A model generated the notes under the pieces. It saw nothing but the letters and a program-made list of their open reading frames with translations, made no database searches and was not told the DNA's origin. Shown one piece after another: positions 13,566 to 21,770 of a stretch of 35,587 nucleotides of DNA. The DNA is from Collinsella sp. AF23-2 (GTDB taxonomy: Bacteria > Actinomycetota > Coriobacteriia > Coriobacteriales > Coriobacteriaceae), in the NCBI RefSeq assembly GCF_003459245.1, contig NZ_QRVG01000020.1:1-35587 (forward strand). The letters run 5' to 3'. How positions within the stretch are numbered: the first letter of the stretch is position 1; each line of letters starts with the position of its first letter. Position numbers and translations under genes: made by a program.

Positions 13566-16500
13566 ATTCGGAGCGCAGGGCTTCGACGGGGTCCTTCTTG
13601 GATGCGCTGCGGGCCGGCAGCAGGCCGGCAACGACCGTCAGCAGCACTGAAATTGCGATGAGCACCAGCGCATCCTGCACGGGCAGGCTCATCAGATTGG
13701 GCACCTGTTTGGCCGCAAGCGCCCAGGTATTAACCGGAAAGCTCACGAGCACCACGACGACAATGGCAAAGACGCCGGCGATGAGGCCCTCGATAAAGGT
13801 CTCGGCATTGAATACGTTGGCCACGTTGCGCTTTGACGCGCCGATCGCGCGCAGGATGCCAATCTCCTTTTTGCGCTCCAGCACGCTGATGTAGGTGATG
13901 ATGCCGATCATGATGGAGCTCACCACCAAACTGATACTCACGAATGCGATGAGCACCAAGCTGATAGTATTCACGATGTCGGTCACCGAGCCCATGATGA
14001 TGCCCATGTAGTCGGTATACGAGATTGCCTGCTCATCGTGGCCAGCAGCTTTGACCTGCTTGTTGTACGCATCGATGTAATCGAGCACACGCTCCTTGGC
14101 CTCAAAGTCGCGCGGGAAAATCTTGACCGAAATGGGGTCCGCCTCGTCCGCATAGCCCAACGTGGTCAGATTGTTGTCGTAGGTGAGCTTCGACGCCTTG
14201 GCATAGCTCATCATGAGCGAGCTCAGATCCTCGGCGTCCATGTTGAAGTGGATGGCACGAGCAAAGGCGCCCGCATCCACGCGCATGGCGCTCGCCAGGT
14301 TGGCAAAACTCGAAGACATCTGCGTCGCCATTTGGTCCATGAACCCTGCCGCACCCGCCTTGAGCTGGGTTGATACCGTCGTCGCAATCTGCTCGCTGAC
14401 CGCCTTCATCACCTGATCCATAGACTGCTGCAAATACGGAGCCAGCTGCTTTTGCACATAGTCGCCCATCACCTGCTGCAGACGCTCGGCCAAGGCATCG
14501 CCGCCCAACGCCTTGAGCTGAGCCAGGCATTGCTGGGCTGCGGCATCATTCTCAAGATACGCCGAGAATGCGGCAGCAAGCTTTGACGCGTCCTTAAGAT
14601 CTTCGGGCGACAGCGCCTTAAACTGATCAGACTGCAGAAAGCCCTCAAACAGCTGGTTGGCAAGCGTTCCTACCTGCTGCATCTGCTCGGGCGTGAGTTC
14701 CAGACCGTCAAAGATGCCCGAGAAATCTGGGGCCGGCGCTTTGGCCATGATGTCGCTGAAGTCGATGTCCTTCCCAACGCCCGAAAGGTCAAGGTCCAGC
14801 CCGGACAAGTCGATACCAGAAAGGTCTATACCGCCGGCCGCACCCGAGAGCGCCGACGTATCGAACGAGAACGCACTCTTCAGCGCCGCTTCGTCCACAC
14901 CGAACATGCTGCCCAAATCCACGCCCTGTTTGGCCTCGCCTTGCAGTTCATCGAAAGACTTGCCCGTAAAGACATCCGTCTCGGGGTGGGCAAGCTGCTC
15001 CTGCACGATTTGCGAATCGGCAGCACGCTCCATAAGCTGGCGAGTCAGCGCATGCGTATAGGCAATGCCCGGGGACAATGCGCTCGCGTTTGCCGCCTCG
15101 TTGGGTCGCACCACGCCCACAATGCGCACGTCAATACCGTCGGCAACCTTGGCTTTCATAAAGTCGGCGTCGCCAGACATGTCAGTCCACATGCCGGTCT
15201 CTTCGTTTTTGCGATAGGCATCGGCCGGCGACAACACCTTAAACGTCGTGGACAGTGCATCGTCGTAGGTAAAGTCGCTGCCGGTCTTGGGCGTCTTGAC
15301 CTTGCCGTCGGCCGTCATGGCACTGTTAACCAGGTCGTTGAGCTCATCGATATCCAGCGCGCCGATGCTGTAGAGCGTGTAGTCGCCCACCGTTCCGCGG
15401 CTCGAAAGCACCATCACGGCCTCGTTGGCGGACGTAGGCCAATGGCCGGCAACGACATCGTACTGGCTGTCGAGCAGGCTCTGGTCGTCAATCATCTCGT
15501 TAAAGACCGACGTTCCCATGGAATCCATGCTCACCGTTGCCGCCGAGCTCGCGCCTCCGCTCATGGCCTCGGTCATAGCGTTGGGAACAAGGCGAACGGG
15601 CTTCTCGTCGCCCTTACTCGAACGATAGACAACCGGCGTCACGCCGTAACCATACTGAATAGCGTTGACCTCTTTGTCGATACCGTTGCCGCCGTCGTCA
15701 AGCCATGCCTTAAAGCTCGTCATATCGTTAGATTTAACACTTGCGAACATGTCCTTTACGGCCGTGACCACAGGGATCTTATCGGTCCCCTGAGCCTTGC
15801 CGCCGGTAGCGCCATCGGACGAGTCCTCGCCCTTGGACGCCTCCTCATCCGTGCCCCCCTGTCCGCCCATCATAGACGACAGGTCGTAATCTTGTTTGGA
15901 AATCGTAAGCGGGTAGCTTGAGAGCGTGTCCTCCTCGACCTTTTTGATGTAGCCGTTTACGCCGTTGGAGAGCGCCAGAATCGCCGCGATGCCAATAATG
16001 CCAATCGAACCTGCAAAGGCAGTCATGGCCGTACGGCCCTTCTTGGTCATGAGGTTTCGGGCAGAAAGCCCCAGCGCCGTCATAAAGCTCATCGAGGTTT
16101 TGCGCGTGGGTTTTGCCTCGCGATGTGCGACCGTGGCCACATCAAAGGGGTCGGAATCGTCGGTGACCTTGCCGTCCGCCAGGCTGACGATGCGCGTGGC
16201 GTACTGGTACGCCAGCTCGGGATTGTGCGTGACCATGATGACCAGACGATCGCGCGCAACGTCCTTGAGCAAATCCATAACCTGCACGGACGTCGTTGAA
16301 TCCAAGGCGCCGGTCGGCTCGTCAGCCAGCACAATCTCGGGGTCGTTGATCAAGGCGCGGGCAATGGCCACGCGCTGCATCTGCCCGCCCGAAAGCTGGT
16401 TCGGGCGTTTGTCAACGTGCTCGCCCAGACCAACCGTCTCGAGCGCCTTACGCGCACGCTGGCGGCGCTCGGCATGTCCCACGCCCGTGAGCGTAAGCGC

Positions 16501-16818
16501 CAGCTCCACGTTTTCCAAAATGCTCTGGTGCAGAATGAGGTTGTAGCTCTGAAACACAAAGCCAATGCGATTGTTTCTGTAGGCATCCCAATCGCGGTCG
16601 CTGAAATCCTTGGTCGAGATGCCATCGATCAGCAGGTCGCCGGAATCGAAATGGTCGAGTCCACCAATGACGTTGAGCATCGTAGTTTTACCCGAACCCG
16701 AGGGACCCAGGATGGCTACAAACTCGTTATCGCGAAAAGACAGGCTTACGCTGTCGAGCGCTACCTGCGTAAACGACTGCGTAACGTACCTTTTGCAAAT
16801 AACTCTGAGATCCAGCAT
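13564..16818 (-). CDS. MacB-type ABC transporter: ATPase fused to a large FtsX-like permease
   Basis: A 1084-residue fusion. Residues 1-225 form an ABC ATPase with Walker A GPSGSGKT (38-45), Q-loop Gln90, signature LSGGQ (142-146), Walker B IVLADE (162-167) and the H-loop His in VTHNPE. The first membrane segment lies near 255-285 (MTAFAGSIGIIGIAAILALSNG). About 640 residues of extracytoplasmic domain follow, then three C-terminal membrane segments of FtsX type ending in LPARSASKKDPVEALRSE. MacB-like systems work mechanically on extracytoplasmic substrates such as peptides or lipids. The external domain is much larger than in MacB (whole protein about 650 residues) and contains repeated IDLSG units. 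The ATG at 16818 is preferred because GAGAGAGG lies nine bases upstream; a TTG three codons earlier has poorer spacing. No partner gene is adjacent. Confidence 0.9.
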   Translation of the reverse strand: MLDLRVICKRYVTQSFTQVALDSVSLSFRDNEFVAILGPSGSGKTTMLNVIGGLDHFDSGDLLIDGISTKDFSDRDWDAYRNNRIGFVFQSYNLILHQSILENVELALTLTGVGHAERRQRARKALETVGLGEHVDKRPNQLSGGQMQRVAIARALINDPEIVLADEPTGALDSTTSVQVMDLLKDVARDRLVIMVTHNPELAYQYATRIVSLADGKVTDDSDPFDVATVAHREAKPTRKTSMSFMTALGLSARNLMTKKGRTAMTAFAGSIGIIGIAAILALSNGVNGYIKKVEEDTLSSYPLTISKQDYDLSSMMGGQGGTDEEASKGEDSSDGATGGKAQGTDKIPVVTAVKDMFASVKSNDMTSFKAWLDDGGNGIDKEVNAIQYGYGVTPVVYRSSKGDEKPVRLVPNAMTEAMSGGASSAATVSMDSMGTSVFNEMIDDQSLLDSQYDVVAGHWPTSANEAVMVLSSRGTVGDYTLYSIGALDIDELNDLVNSAMTADGKVKTPKTGSDFTYDDALSTTFKVLSPADAYRKNEETGMWTDMSGDADFMKAKVADGIDVRIVGVVRPNEAANASALSPGIAYTHALTRQLMERAADSQIVQEQLAHPETDVFTGKSFDELQGEAKQGVDLGSMFGVDEAALKSAFSFDTSALSGAAGGIDLSGIDLSGLDLDLSGVGKDIDFSDIMAKAPAPDFSGIFDGLELTPEQMQQVGTLANQLFEGFLQSDQFKALSPEDLKDASKLAAAFSAYLENDAAAQQCLAQLKALGGDALAERLQQVMGDYVQKQLAPYLQQSMDQVMKAVSEQIATTVSTQLKAGAAGFMDQMATQMSSSFANLASAMRVDAGAFARAIHFNMDAEDLSSLMMSYAKASKLTYDNNLTTLGYADEADPISVKIFPRDFEAKERVLDYIDAYNKQVKAAGHDEQAISYTDYMGIIMGSVTDIVNTISLVLIAFVSISLVVSSIMIGIITYISVLERKKEIGILRAIGASKRNVANVFNAETFIEGLIAGVFAIVVVVLVSFPVNTWALAAKQVPNLMSLPVQDALVLIAISVLLTVVAGLLPARSASKKDPVEALRSE

Positions 16819-16944
16819 GGACGGCAACCTCTCTCGCGCGGGCGCGCTCGCCCGCTCCCCCGCCGTTCACGTTCGGCGCGTTTGTCCTACTCTATCCTCA
16901 TTTTTGGCCGATACCAGTGAGGAATGTAACGAACCGCGCCAAAA

Positions 16945-17029
16945 AACGAACGGGACAGCACGCCGCATGGCGCACCATCCCGCATATAACATCCCCGATG
17001 CGACAAAGAGGCTGTCACTTTGTCACATT
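16945..17029. repeat. 85-bp composite repeat, copy 1
   Basis: Roughly five-sixths identical to 22914-22998. The unit joins a CACGCC/GGCG hairpin to a TGTGACAAAG-family palindrome (16998-17027, with mismatches). It lies between the start of the ABC gene and the 3' end of the CoA-disulfide-reductase-like gene and may end transcription of the latter. Confidence 0.75.
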
Positions 17030-17039
17030 CCAATGCGCG

Positions 17040-18731
17040 CTACTTTTCGAGCCCGCACGGCATAACGTTAGCGCTGCCGCGGCGAGCCTCAGTCACGGCT
17101 GCAAAGAAGCGATAGCCGCCCGAGAAGTTAAAGCACTCAAAGCCATGCTGCGCCAAAATGCGGCAAGCAATGTAGCTGCGAATGCCGCTCTGGCAAATCA
17201 CGTAGACCGGCTTGGCCCGGTCGAGCTCGCTCAGGCGATTGCGCAGATCATCGACGGGAATGTTTACGAAACCATCGATATGCCCGCGCTCATACTCCCC
17301 TTCCGTACGAACATCGAGCAGCTGCACGCTGCCATCGCGTGGCAAGTTGGGCTCATCCTCCCAATGCCACTGCGCCAGTATGCCGCGATTGAGGTTCTCG
17401 ATCATAAAGCCCGCCATATTGACGGGATCCTTCGCCGATGAATACGGCGGCGCGTATGCTAGGTCCAAATCCTTAAGCCTATCGCCGCGCATGCCTGCCT
17501 GGATGGCAGTCGCCAGAACGTCGATACGCTTGTCCACACCATCGATGCCCACGATTTGCGCACCCAGCAGGCGCAATCCCTGCTTCTCGAAGACAACCTT
17601 CATGGTCATGGGCGTTGCACCCGGATAATAACCCGCATGCGAACCGGGCGACAGGACCACGCTGTCGCAGTCAATTCCCGCCGCGTGTGCCGCCTTTTCG
17701 GATAGTCCCGTGCTTGCCGCCGTCAAGTCGAATACCTTGATAACCGATGAGCCCAACGATCCGAGGTAGCAGCTGTCCATGCCGGCTATGACATCGGCGA
17801 CGACACGCCCCTGCTTGTTGGCGGGGCCGGCAAGCGAAATGACCGCGTCCTCGCCGGTCACCTGATGCGTGACCTGCACGGCATCGCCCACGGCATACAC
17901 GTCGGCAGCAGAGGTCTCCATGCGGTCGTTGACCACAATAGCCCCCTTGATGCCCAGTTCGAGCCCCGCCTCTTGCGCCAGATGGCTCTCAGGTGCCACG
18001 CCAATGGCAAGCAGCACCATATCGGCTCCGATAGGGTCATCGCCCGCAACATGGGTGACAACGCGGCCATCAACTTCCTCAAAACCTGTCACATCGGCCT
18101 TGAGGCGCAGATCGATACCGTGCTCACGCACCTCGGTATGCAAAAGGGTCGCCATGTCGTAATCCAGGTTGTTCATAAGCTGGACGGGACGCTGCAGAAG
18201 GGTCACCTGGAGCCCCAGCTCGCACAGATTCTCCGCCGTCTCGACGCCAATGAAGCCGCCGCCGATCACGACGGCACTGCTCGGTCGCCGCTCTCGAACA
18301 TAGCTGTGAATACGCAGCGTGTCCTCAACGGTGCGTAGGCTAAAGATTTTATCCGAGTCGATGCCCGGCAACGCAGGGCGGATCGGCTTTGCACCCGGCG
18401 ACAGGATGAGCTTGTCATACGTCTCGACAAATTCCTCGCCCGTCAGCATATTGCGAACCTCGACCGTATGCGAATCGGGATGGATGGCAAACACCTCGTG
18501 ACTCGTCTTGACCGCAATGCGAAAGCGATCCCAAAAGCCCTTGGGAGACTGCAGCGTCAATGCGCTCTCTTCTTCTATCACGCCGCCAATGTAGTACGAA
18601 AGCCCACAATTGGCATACGATACAAAACCCGTGCGCTCAAAGATGACAATTTGGGCCTGCTCGTCGAGTCTGCGCAAACGTGCCGCCGCCGATGCGCCGC
18701 CCGCGACGCCTCCAACGATAACCACCTTCAT
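17040..18731 (-). CDS. CoA-disulfide reductase-like flavoprotein with C-terminal rhodanese domain
   Basis: A 563-residue fusion. Residues 1-440 are a class of FAD/NAD(P)H pyridine nucleotide-disulfide oxidoreductase with an N-terminal dinucleotide fold (VVIVGGVAGGASAAARLRR), a single redox cysteine Cys42 in SYANCGLSYYIGG, a second NAD(P)H fold (VVIGGGFIGVETAENL) and an FAD-binding VYAVGDAVQ. The last about 100 residues are a rhodanese domain with DVRTEGEYERGHI and active Cys513 in CQSGIRS. Such enzymes reduce CoA disulfide or persulfide and polysulfide. The start has GGAAAGGTGG upstream. A short rhodanese-like frame ends two bases before it, so they are co-transcribed. The exact substrate is unproven. 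Confidence 0.9.
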   Translation of the reverse strand: MKVVIVGGVAGGASAAARLRRLDEQAQIVIFERTGFVSYANCGLSYYIGGVIEEESALTLQSPKGFWDRFRIAVKTSHEVFAIHPDSHTVEVRNMLTGEEFVETYDKLILSPGAKPIRPALPGIDSDKIFSLRTVEDTLRIHSYVRERRPSSAVVIGGGFIGVETAENLCELGLQVTLLQRPVQLMNNLDYDMATLLHTEVREHGIDLRLKADVTGFEEVDGRVVTHVAGDDPIGADMVLLAIGVAPESHLAQEAGLELGIKGAIVVNDRMETSAADVYAVGDAVQVTHQVTGEDAVISLAGPANKQGRVVADVIAGMDSCYLGSLGSSVIKVFDLTAASTGLSEKAAHAAGIDCDSVVLSPGSHAGYYPGATPMTMKVVFEKQGLRLLGAQIVGIDGVDKRIDVLATAIQAGMRGDRLKDLDLAYAPPYSSAKDPVNMAGFMIENLNRGILAQWHWEDEPNLPRDGSVQLLDVRTEGEYERGHIDGFVNIPVDDLRNRLSELDRAKPVYVICQSGIRSYIACRILAQHGFECFNFSGGYRFFAAVTEARRGSANVMPCGLEK

Positions 18732-18733
18732 AG

Positions 18734-18886
18734 CTAACGCACCACCTTTCCCGTGTAGCCGCTTATGCCGCCGATATTCTTGACACTGCCATACCCAGAA
18801 CGCTTAAGAAAACTCACAGCTTGGTTGCTTCGCGCACCGCTCGGGCAATGCACGAAAAGCTGCGTGCCCTTTCGACGTATACCCAT
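18734..18886 (-). pseudogene. Truncated rhodanese (C-terminal half only)
   Basis: A 50-residue frame, reading from MGIRRKGTQLFVHC to the end SGYTGKVVR, clearly matches the C-terminal half of a rhodanese: the active-site loop CPSGARS, then a helix and GYGSVKNIGGISGYTG. The N-terminal half of the domain (the DVR...GHI strand and helix) is absent, and just upstream lies the terminator of the previous operon. No good ribosome site precedes the ATG. It is most likely a remnant left by deletion, though a short peptide could still be made. It ends two bases before the CoA-disulfide-reductase-like gene. Confidence 0.65.
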
Positions 18887-18904
18887 GATGCTACCCCGAA
18901 GCAG

Positions 18905-18932
18905 AAAAAAGAGTCGCTGTTTCCAGCGACTC
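18905..18932 (-). terminator. Intrinsic terminator of the CD1871A/4Fe-4S/TlpA operon
   Basis: On the minus strand GAGTCGCTG and CAGCGACTC form a 9-bp stem closed by a GAAA tetraloop and followed by TTTTTT. This is a textbook Rho-independent terminator, 25 bp beyond the TlpA-like stop codon. Confidence 0.93.
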
Positions 18933-18957
18933 CCCTTCAGTTGTCTGTCCCACGGAC

Positions 18958-19920
18958 TTACTGTTCGCTCTTCGCGAGTGCCTGATCGATCAGTTTGTTG
19001 AGCGCCTCGCGCTGCTCAGCGGAGTTGATGCCGCCCATGATCGGCTCTCCCACAATGTTACCGTTCTGGTCGATCACGTAGGTGGTCGGGAACGAGTACA
19101 GGTTGGAGGTGAACTTTCCGGCCTCGCTGTCCGACTTAAACCAGATGTTCTTATACGTCACGCCCTTCTTGGAAAGCACGTCCTTGGCATCGGCCACCTC
19201 GTCTTTGTTGCCATCGAGCGTAAAGGAATTAACGCCCACGACCTGGCCGCCCTTCTCGGCAAGCTCCTTGTTGAGCTTCTCCAGATCGCCCAGCTCTCCC
19301 ACGCACGGCTTGCAGGTGGTAAACCAGAAGTTCATGACGGTGACCTTGTTCTTGGAGAACAGCTCGTCGCTGTTTACATCGTTGCCGTCCAAGTCCTTGC
19401 CCTTAAAGCTGGGGAACTTCGTCTCCCCGCTCTCGCCGTTAGTCATGCCTGCGGTCGAGGCATCGACGCTCTCCCCCTCGCCGGGCGTGCTGCCGCATCC
19501 GGGGAACTCCTTCTCCAGCGCCATGAGCTTGTCCTCGATCTCCTTGACCTGCTGCGCGCCGGCCTTAAGCGTCTTAAGCTCGTCAGCCGCAAACTGATCC
19601 TTGGCGCCCTCGATGGTATCGAGCAAGAAGTCACCGTAGTTCTTGCCGTCCTCAATCATGGGAGTGTCTTTGTTGGCCGCAAGGAACACCTTTTCCCATA
19701 GGGCGTTATCGCTCGCAAAGATCTCGTTTTCCTTTTGCAGCAGCTGCTGGTACAGCTCGGCCGCCTCCTCGGCACTCGACGGCTTTTGCGCTATGAGCTC
19801 GGCAATCTGCGCATCGCCGCTCGTAGCACCCTTCGCGTCGCCCTTGGGGGCAGAGCACGCCGCGAGAGTCAGCGCCAGCACGGGCAGCATCAACAGAGCT
19901 GCAATTTTTGACAGTTTCAT
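18958..19920 (-). CDS. TlpA-like thioredoxin-fold lipoprotein
   Basis: A 320-residue secreted lipoprotein. The N-terminus is a lipoprotein signal with the lipobox LAAC and lipidated Cys22. Residues about 35-140 are helical and charged, of unknown role, and the linker contains GCGSTPGEGES. From about 168 a thioredoxin/TlpA domain begins (FPSFKGKDLDGNDVNSDELF) with active site CKPC (203-206) in MNFWFTTCKPCVGEL and the cis-Pro segment SFPTTYVIDQNG. It should act on disulfides outside the membrane. The start has a GGAGG site six bases upstream. It follows the polyferredoxin membrane protein by 35 bp, and that partner could pass electrons to it. Confidence 0.92.
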   Translation of the reverse strand: MKLSKIAALLMLPVLALTLAACSAPKGDAKGATSGDAQIAELIAQKPSSAEEAAELYQQLLQKENEIFASDNALWEKVFLAANKDTPMIEDGKNYGDFLLDTIEGAKDQFAADELKTLKAGAQQVKEIEDKLMALEKEFPGCGSTPGEGESVDASTAGMTNGESGETKFPSFKGKDLDGNDVNSDELFSKNKVTVMNFWFTTCKPCVGELGDLEKLNKELAEKGGQVVGVNSFTLDGNKDEVADAKDVLSKKGVTYKNIWFKSDSEAGKFTSNLYSFPTTYVIDQNGNIVGEPIMGGINSAEQREALNKLIDQALAKSEQ

Positions 19921-19955
19921 GGTTCCTCCGTTTATATCGAAACTTATATAGGTAC

Positions 19956-20867
19956 CTATTTGTTTTCGCAGGCTTGCGTGGACTGCGCGGGTTTGTCGCC
20001 CGTCACACCCAGCCCATAGCGAAAGCTAATAGCATCGACGGGGCACGCGCCCACGCATTTGCCGCAACGAATGCACTCGGCATGGTCGGGCGTACGCGTA
20101 ACGTCCACGTCCATTTGACACACCTTGGCGCACTTGCCGCACGAGACGCATTTGCACTGGTCAACCTGGATCCCCAGCAAAGACACCTTGTTCATGAGCG
20201 CATAAAATGCGCCGAGGGGGCAAATCCATTTGCAGAAGGGGCGATAGAACAGCACGCTCAGCACCGCAACCACAATGAGGATCGCGAGCTTCCAGGAAAA
20301 GAGCTTTCCCAGCGCGGAGCGGATTCCCACGTTCATGATGGACAGCGGAATCGCGCCCTCGAGCACACCTTGCGGGCAGATGTACTTGCAAAAGAACGGG
20401 TCGCCCATACCCACATCGTTAACCACCAAGACGGGCAGCAGCACCACGGCAAACAGCAGCACGGCATACTTGATGTACGTGAGCGGCTTGAGCTTTTTCG
20501 TGGAGAGCTTTTTGCTGGGAATCTTATGCAAAAGCTCTTGTAGCCATCCAAACGGGCACAAAAAGCCGCATACAAAACGTCCCAGCAGCACGCCGATCAG
20601 AATGAGCGTTCCGGTGACGTAATACGAGAAGCTAAACTTAGACGAGCCCACCACCGACTGAAACGACCCGATGGGGCACGCACCCGAGGCCGCTGGACAC
20701 GAGTAGCAGTTGAGGCCCGGCACGCAGACGGCTTTGCCCGCTCCCTGGTAGATGCCGCCCTTGGCAAAGTTAGGCAGGTGAATATTGGTCGCAAGCGTCG
20801 CCGCCGCCTGAATCAATCCACGAAATCGCGCTAAAAGATGCGATGCAGTGTTTTTTCTTTTATCCAA
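19956..20867 (-). CDS. Membrane 4Fe-4S polyferredoxin (NapH/CcdA-partner type)
   Basis: A 303-residue membrane protein with several hydrophobic segments and many cysteines: CYSC (54-57), CGFLCP (100-105), CKYICP (160-165), CKWICP (212-217), then two ferredoxin-type 4Fe-4S motifs (C240xxC243xxC246xxxC250 and C265xxC268xxC271xxxC275P). Members carry electrons across or along the membrane. The start is taken as TTG at 20867: it overlaps the stop codon of the upstream CXXC peptide, has GGAG ten bases upstream and gives an N-terminus (MDKRKNTASHLL) like the family's. Further upstream in-frame codons overlap that peptide in another frame. Its place between a CXXC peptide and a TlpA-like lipoprotein suggests an electron route to extracytoplasmic thiols. 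Confidence 0.88.
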   Translation of the reverse strand: MDKRKNTASHLLARFRGLIQAAATLATNIHLPNFAKGGIYQGAGKAVCVPGLNCYSCPAASGACPIGSFQSVVGSSKFSFSYYVTGTLILIGVLLGRFVCGFLCPFGWLQELLHKIPSKKLSTKKLKPLTYIKYAVLLFAVVLLPVLVVNDVGMGDPFFCKYICPQGVLEGAIPLSIMNVGIRSALGKLFSWKLAILIVVAVLSVLFYRPFCKWICPLGAFYALMNKVSLLGIQVDQCKCVSCGKCAKVCQMDVDVTRTPDHAECIRCGKCVGACPVDAISFRYGLGVTGDKPAQSTQACENK

Positions 20868-21006
20868 TTCCGATACACTCCAAGCACAGCCTGATTGCCT
20901 TGGCCAGCACGGCATCTGCCTCGCCGCGCATAATTCCAAAGCCAACCATGGCTACCCCAACGATCAGCAAAGCCACCTGCGCCACAGGCTTAATCGCTTT
21001 GAACAA
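20860..21006 (-). CDS. CD1871A-family CXXC motif membrane peptide
   Basis: A 48-residue protein starting at TTG with an AAGGAG ribosome site eight bases upstream. It has one hydrophobic segment (VAQVALLIVGVAMVGFGIMRGEA) and ends in AKAIRLCLECIGIG, the CLEC(I)GIG ending that marks the CD1871A-type CXXC peptides found beside polyferredoxin and TlpA genes. The stop overlaps the start of the polyferredoxin gene, indicating translational coupling. The function is unknown; a small membrane partner or redox carrier of the neighbouring iron-sulfur protein is a fair guess. An ORF scan that demands ATG or a minimum length would miss it. Confidence 0.82.
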   Translation of the reverse strand: MFKAIKPVAQVALLIVGVAMVGFGIMRGEADAVLAKAIRLCLECIGIG

Positions 21007-21095
21007 TCTGACCACTCCTTTCGTTTCGCGACCCATTGGACCATACCGACTATAAAATCCGTGTTAAGCGTGAATGATTATGCAAGGAGAACGTT

Positions 21096-21770
21096 ATGCG
21101 CATCTTGGTCATCGAGGACGAGCGGGCGCTGTGCGATGCGATCGCACGCAGCCTGCGCAACTTGGCCTATAGCGTCGACTGCTGCTACGACGGGCAGCAG
21201 GCCCTCGATCTGCTCGATGTCGAGACCTTTGATCTTGTCGTGCTCGACCTCAATCTCCCCCATGTCGACGGCATGACCGTGCTCAGGCAACTCAGGACAG
21301 CTGATTGTGAGACCAAGGTGCTTGTGCTCTCGGCACGTGGCGAGGTCTCCGACAAGGTAGCGGGGCTCGATGCGGGCGCCAACGACTACCTCACCAAGCC
21401 GTTTCATCTTGACGAGCTTGCGGCAAGGATTCGCAGCCTTACCCTCAGACGCTTTACACAAAGCGACGTTGTTCTAACCTGTGGATCGCTGAGCTTTGAC
21501 ACCAAGGCGCGCCTCGCCACAGTGGGCGACGAGATCCTGTCCCTCACGCGCAAGGAGACCGGCATCTTGGAATACCTGATGCTTAACCAGGGGCGGCCGG
21601 TGAGCCAGGAGGAGCTCATCGACCACGTATGGGACAGCAGCGTCAACAGCTTTAGCAACGCGACCCGCGTGCACATCTCGTCGCTGCGCAAAAAGCTGCG
21701 CGGCGCGTTGGGGCACGACCCCATCCGCAACCGAATCGGCGAAGGCTACGTTATGGAGGATGGCAAATGA
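21096..21770 (+). CDS. OmpR-family response regulator
   Basis: A 224-residue two-domain regulator. The receiver has acidic residues Glu7 and Asp8, phospho-acceptor Asp51 in VVLDLNLP, Ser79 and Lys101 (YLTKPF). The C-terminal winged helix shows LTRKETGILEYLMLNQGRPVSQEELIDHVW and the RVHISSLRKKL recognition helix, ending in GEGYVME. GCAAGGAGA precedes the ATG. Its stop overlaps the sensor kinase start by four bases. It is divergent from the CXXC/4Fe-4S/TlpA operon, with 89 bp between the start codons, so that operon is a likely target. Confidence 0.95.
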   Translation: MRILVIEDERALCDAIARSLRNLAYSVDCCYDGQQALDLLDVETFDLVVLDLNLPHVDGMTVLRQLRTADCETKVLVLSARGEVSDKVAGLDAGANDYLTKPFHLDELAARIRSLTLRRFTQSDVVLTCGSLSFDTKARLATVGDEILSLTRKETGILEYLMLNQGRPVSQEELIDHVWDSSVNSFSNATRVHISSLRKKLRGALGHDPIRNRIGEGYVMEDGK

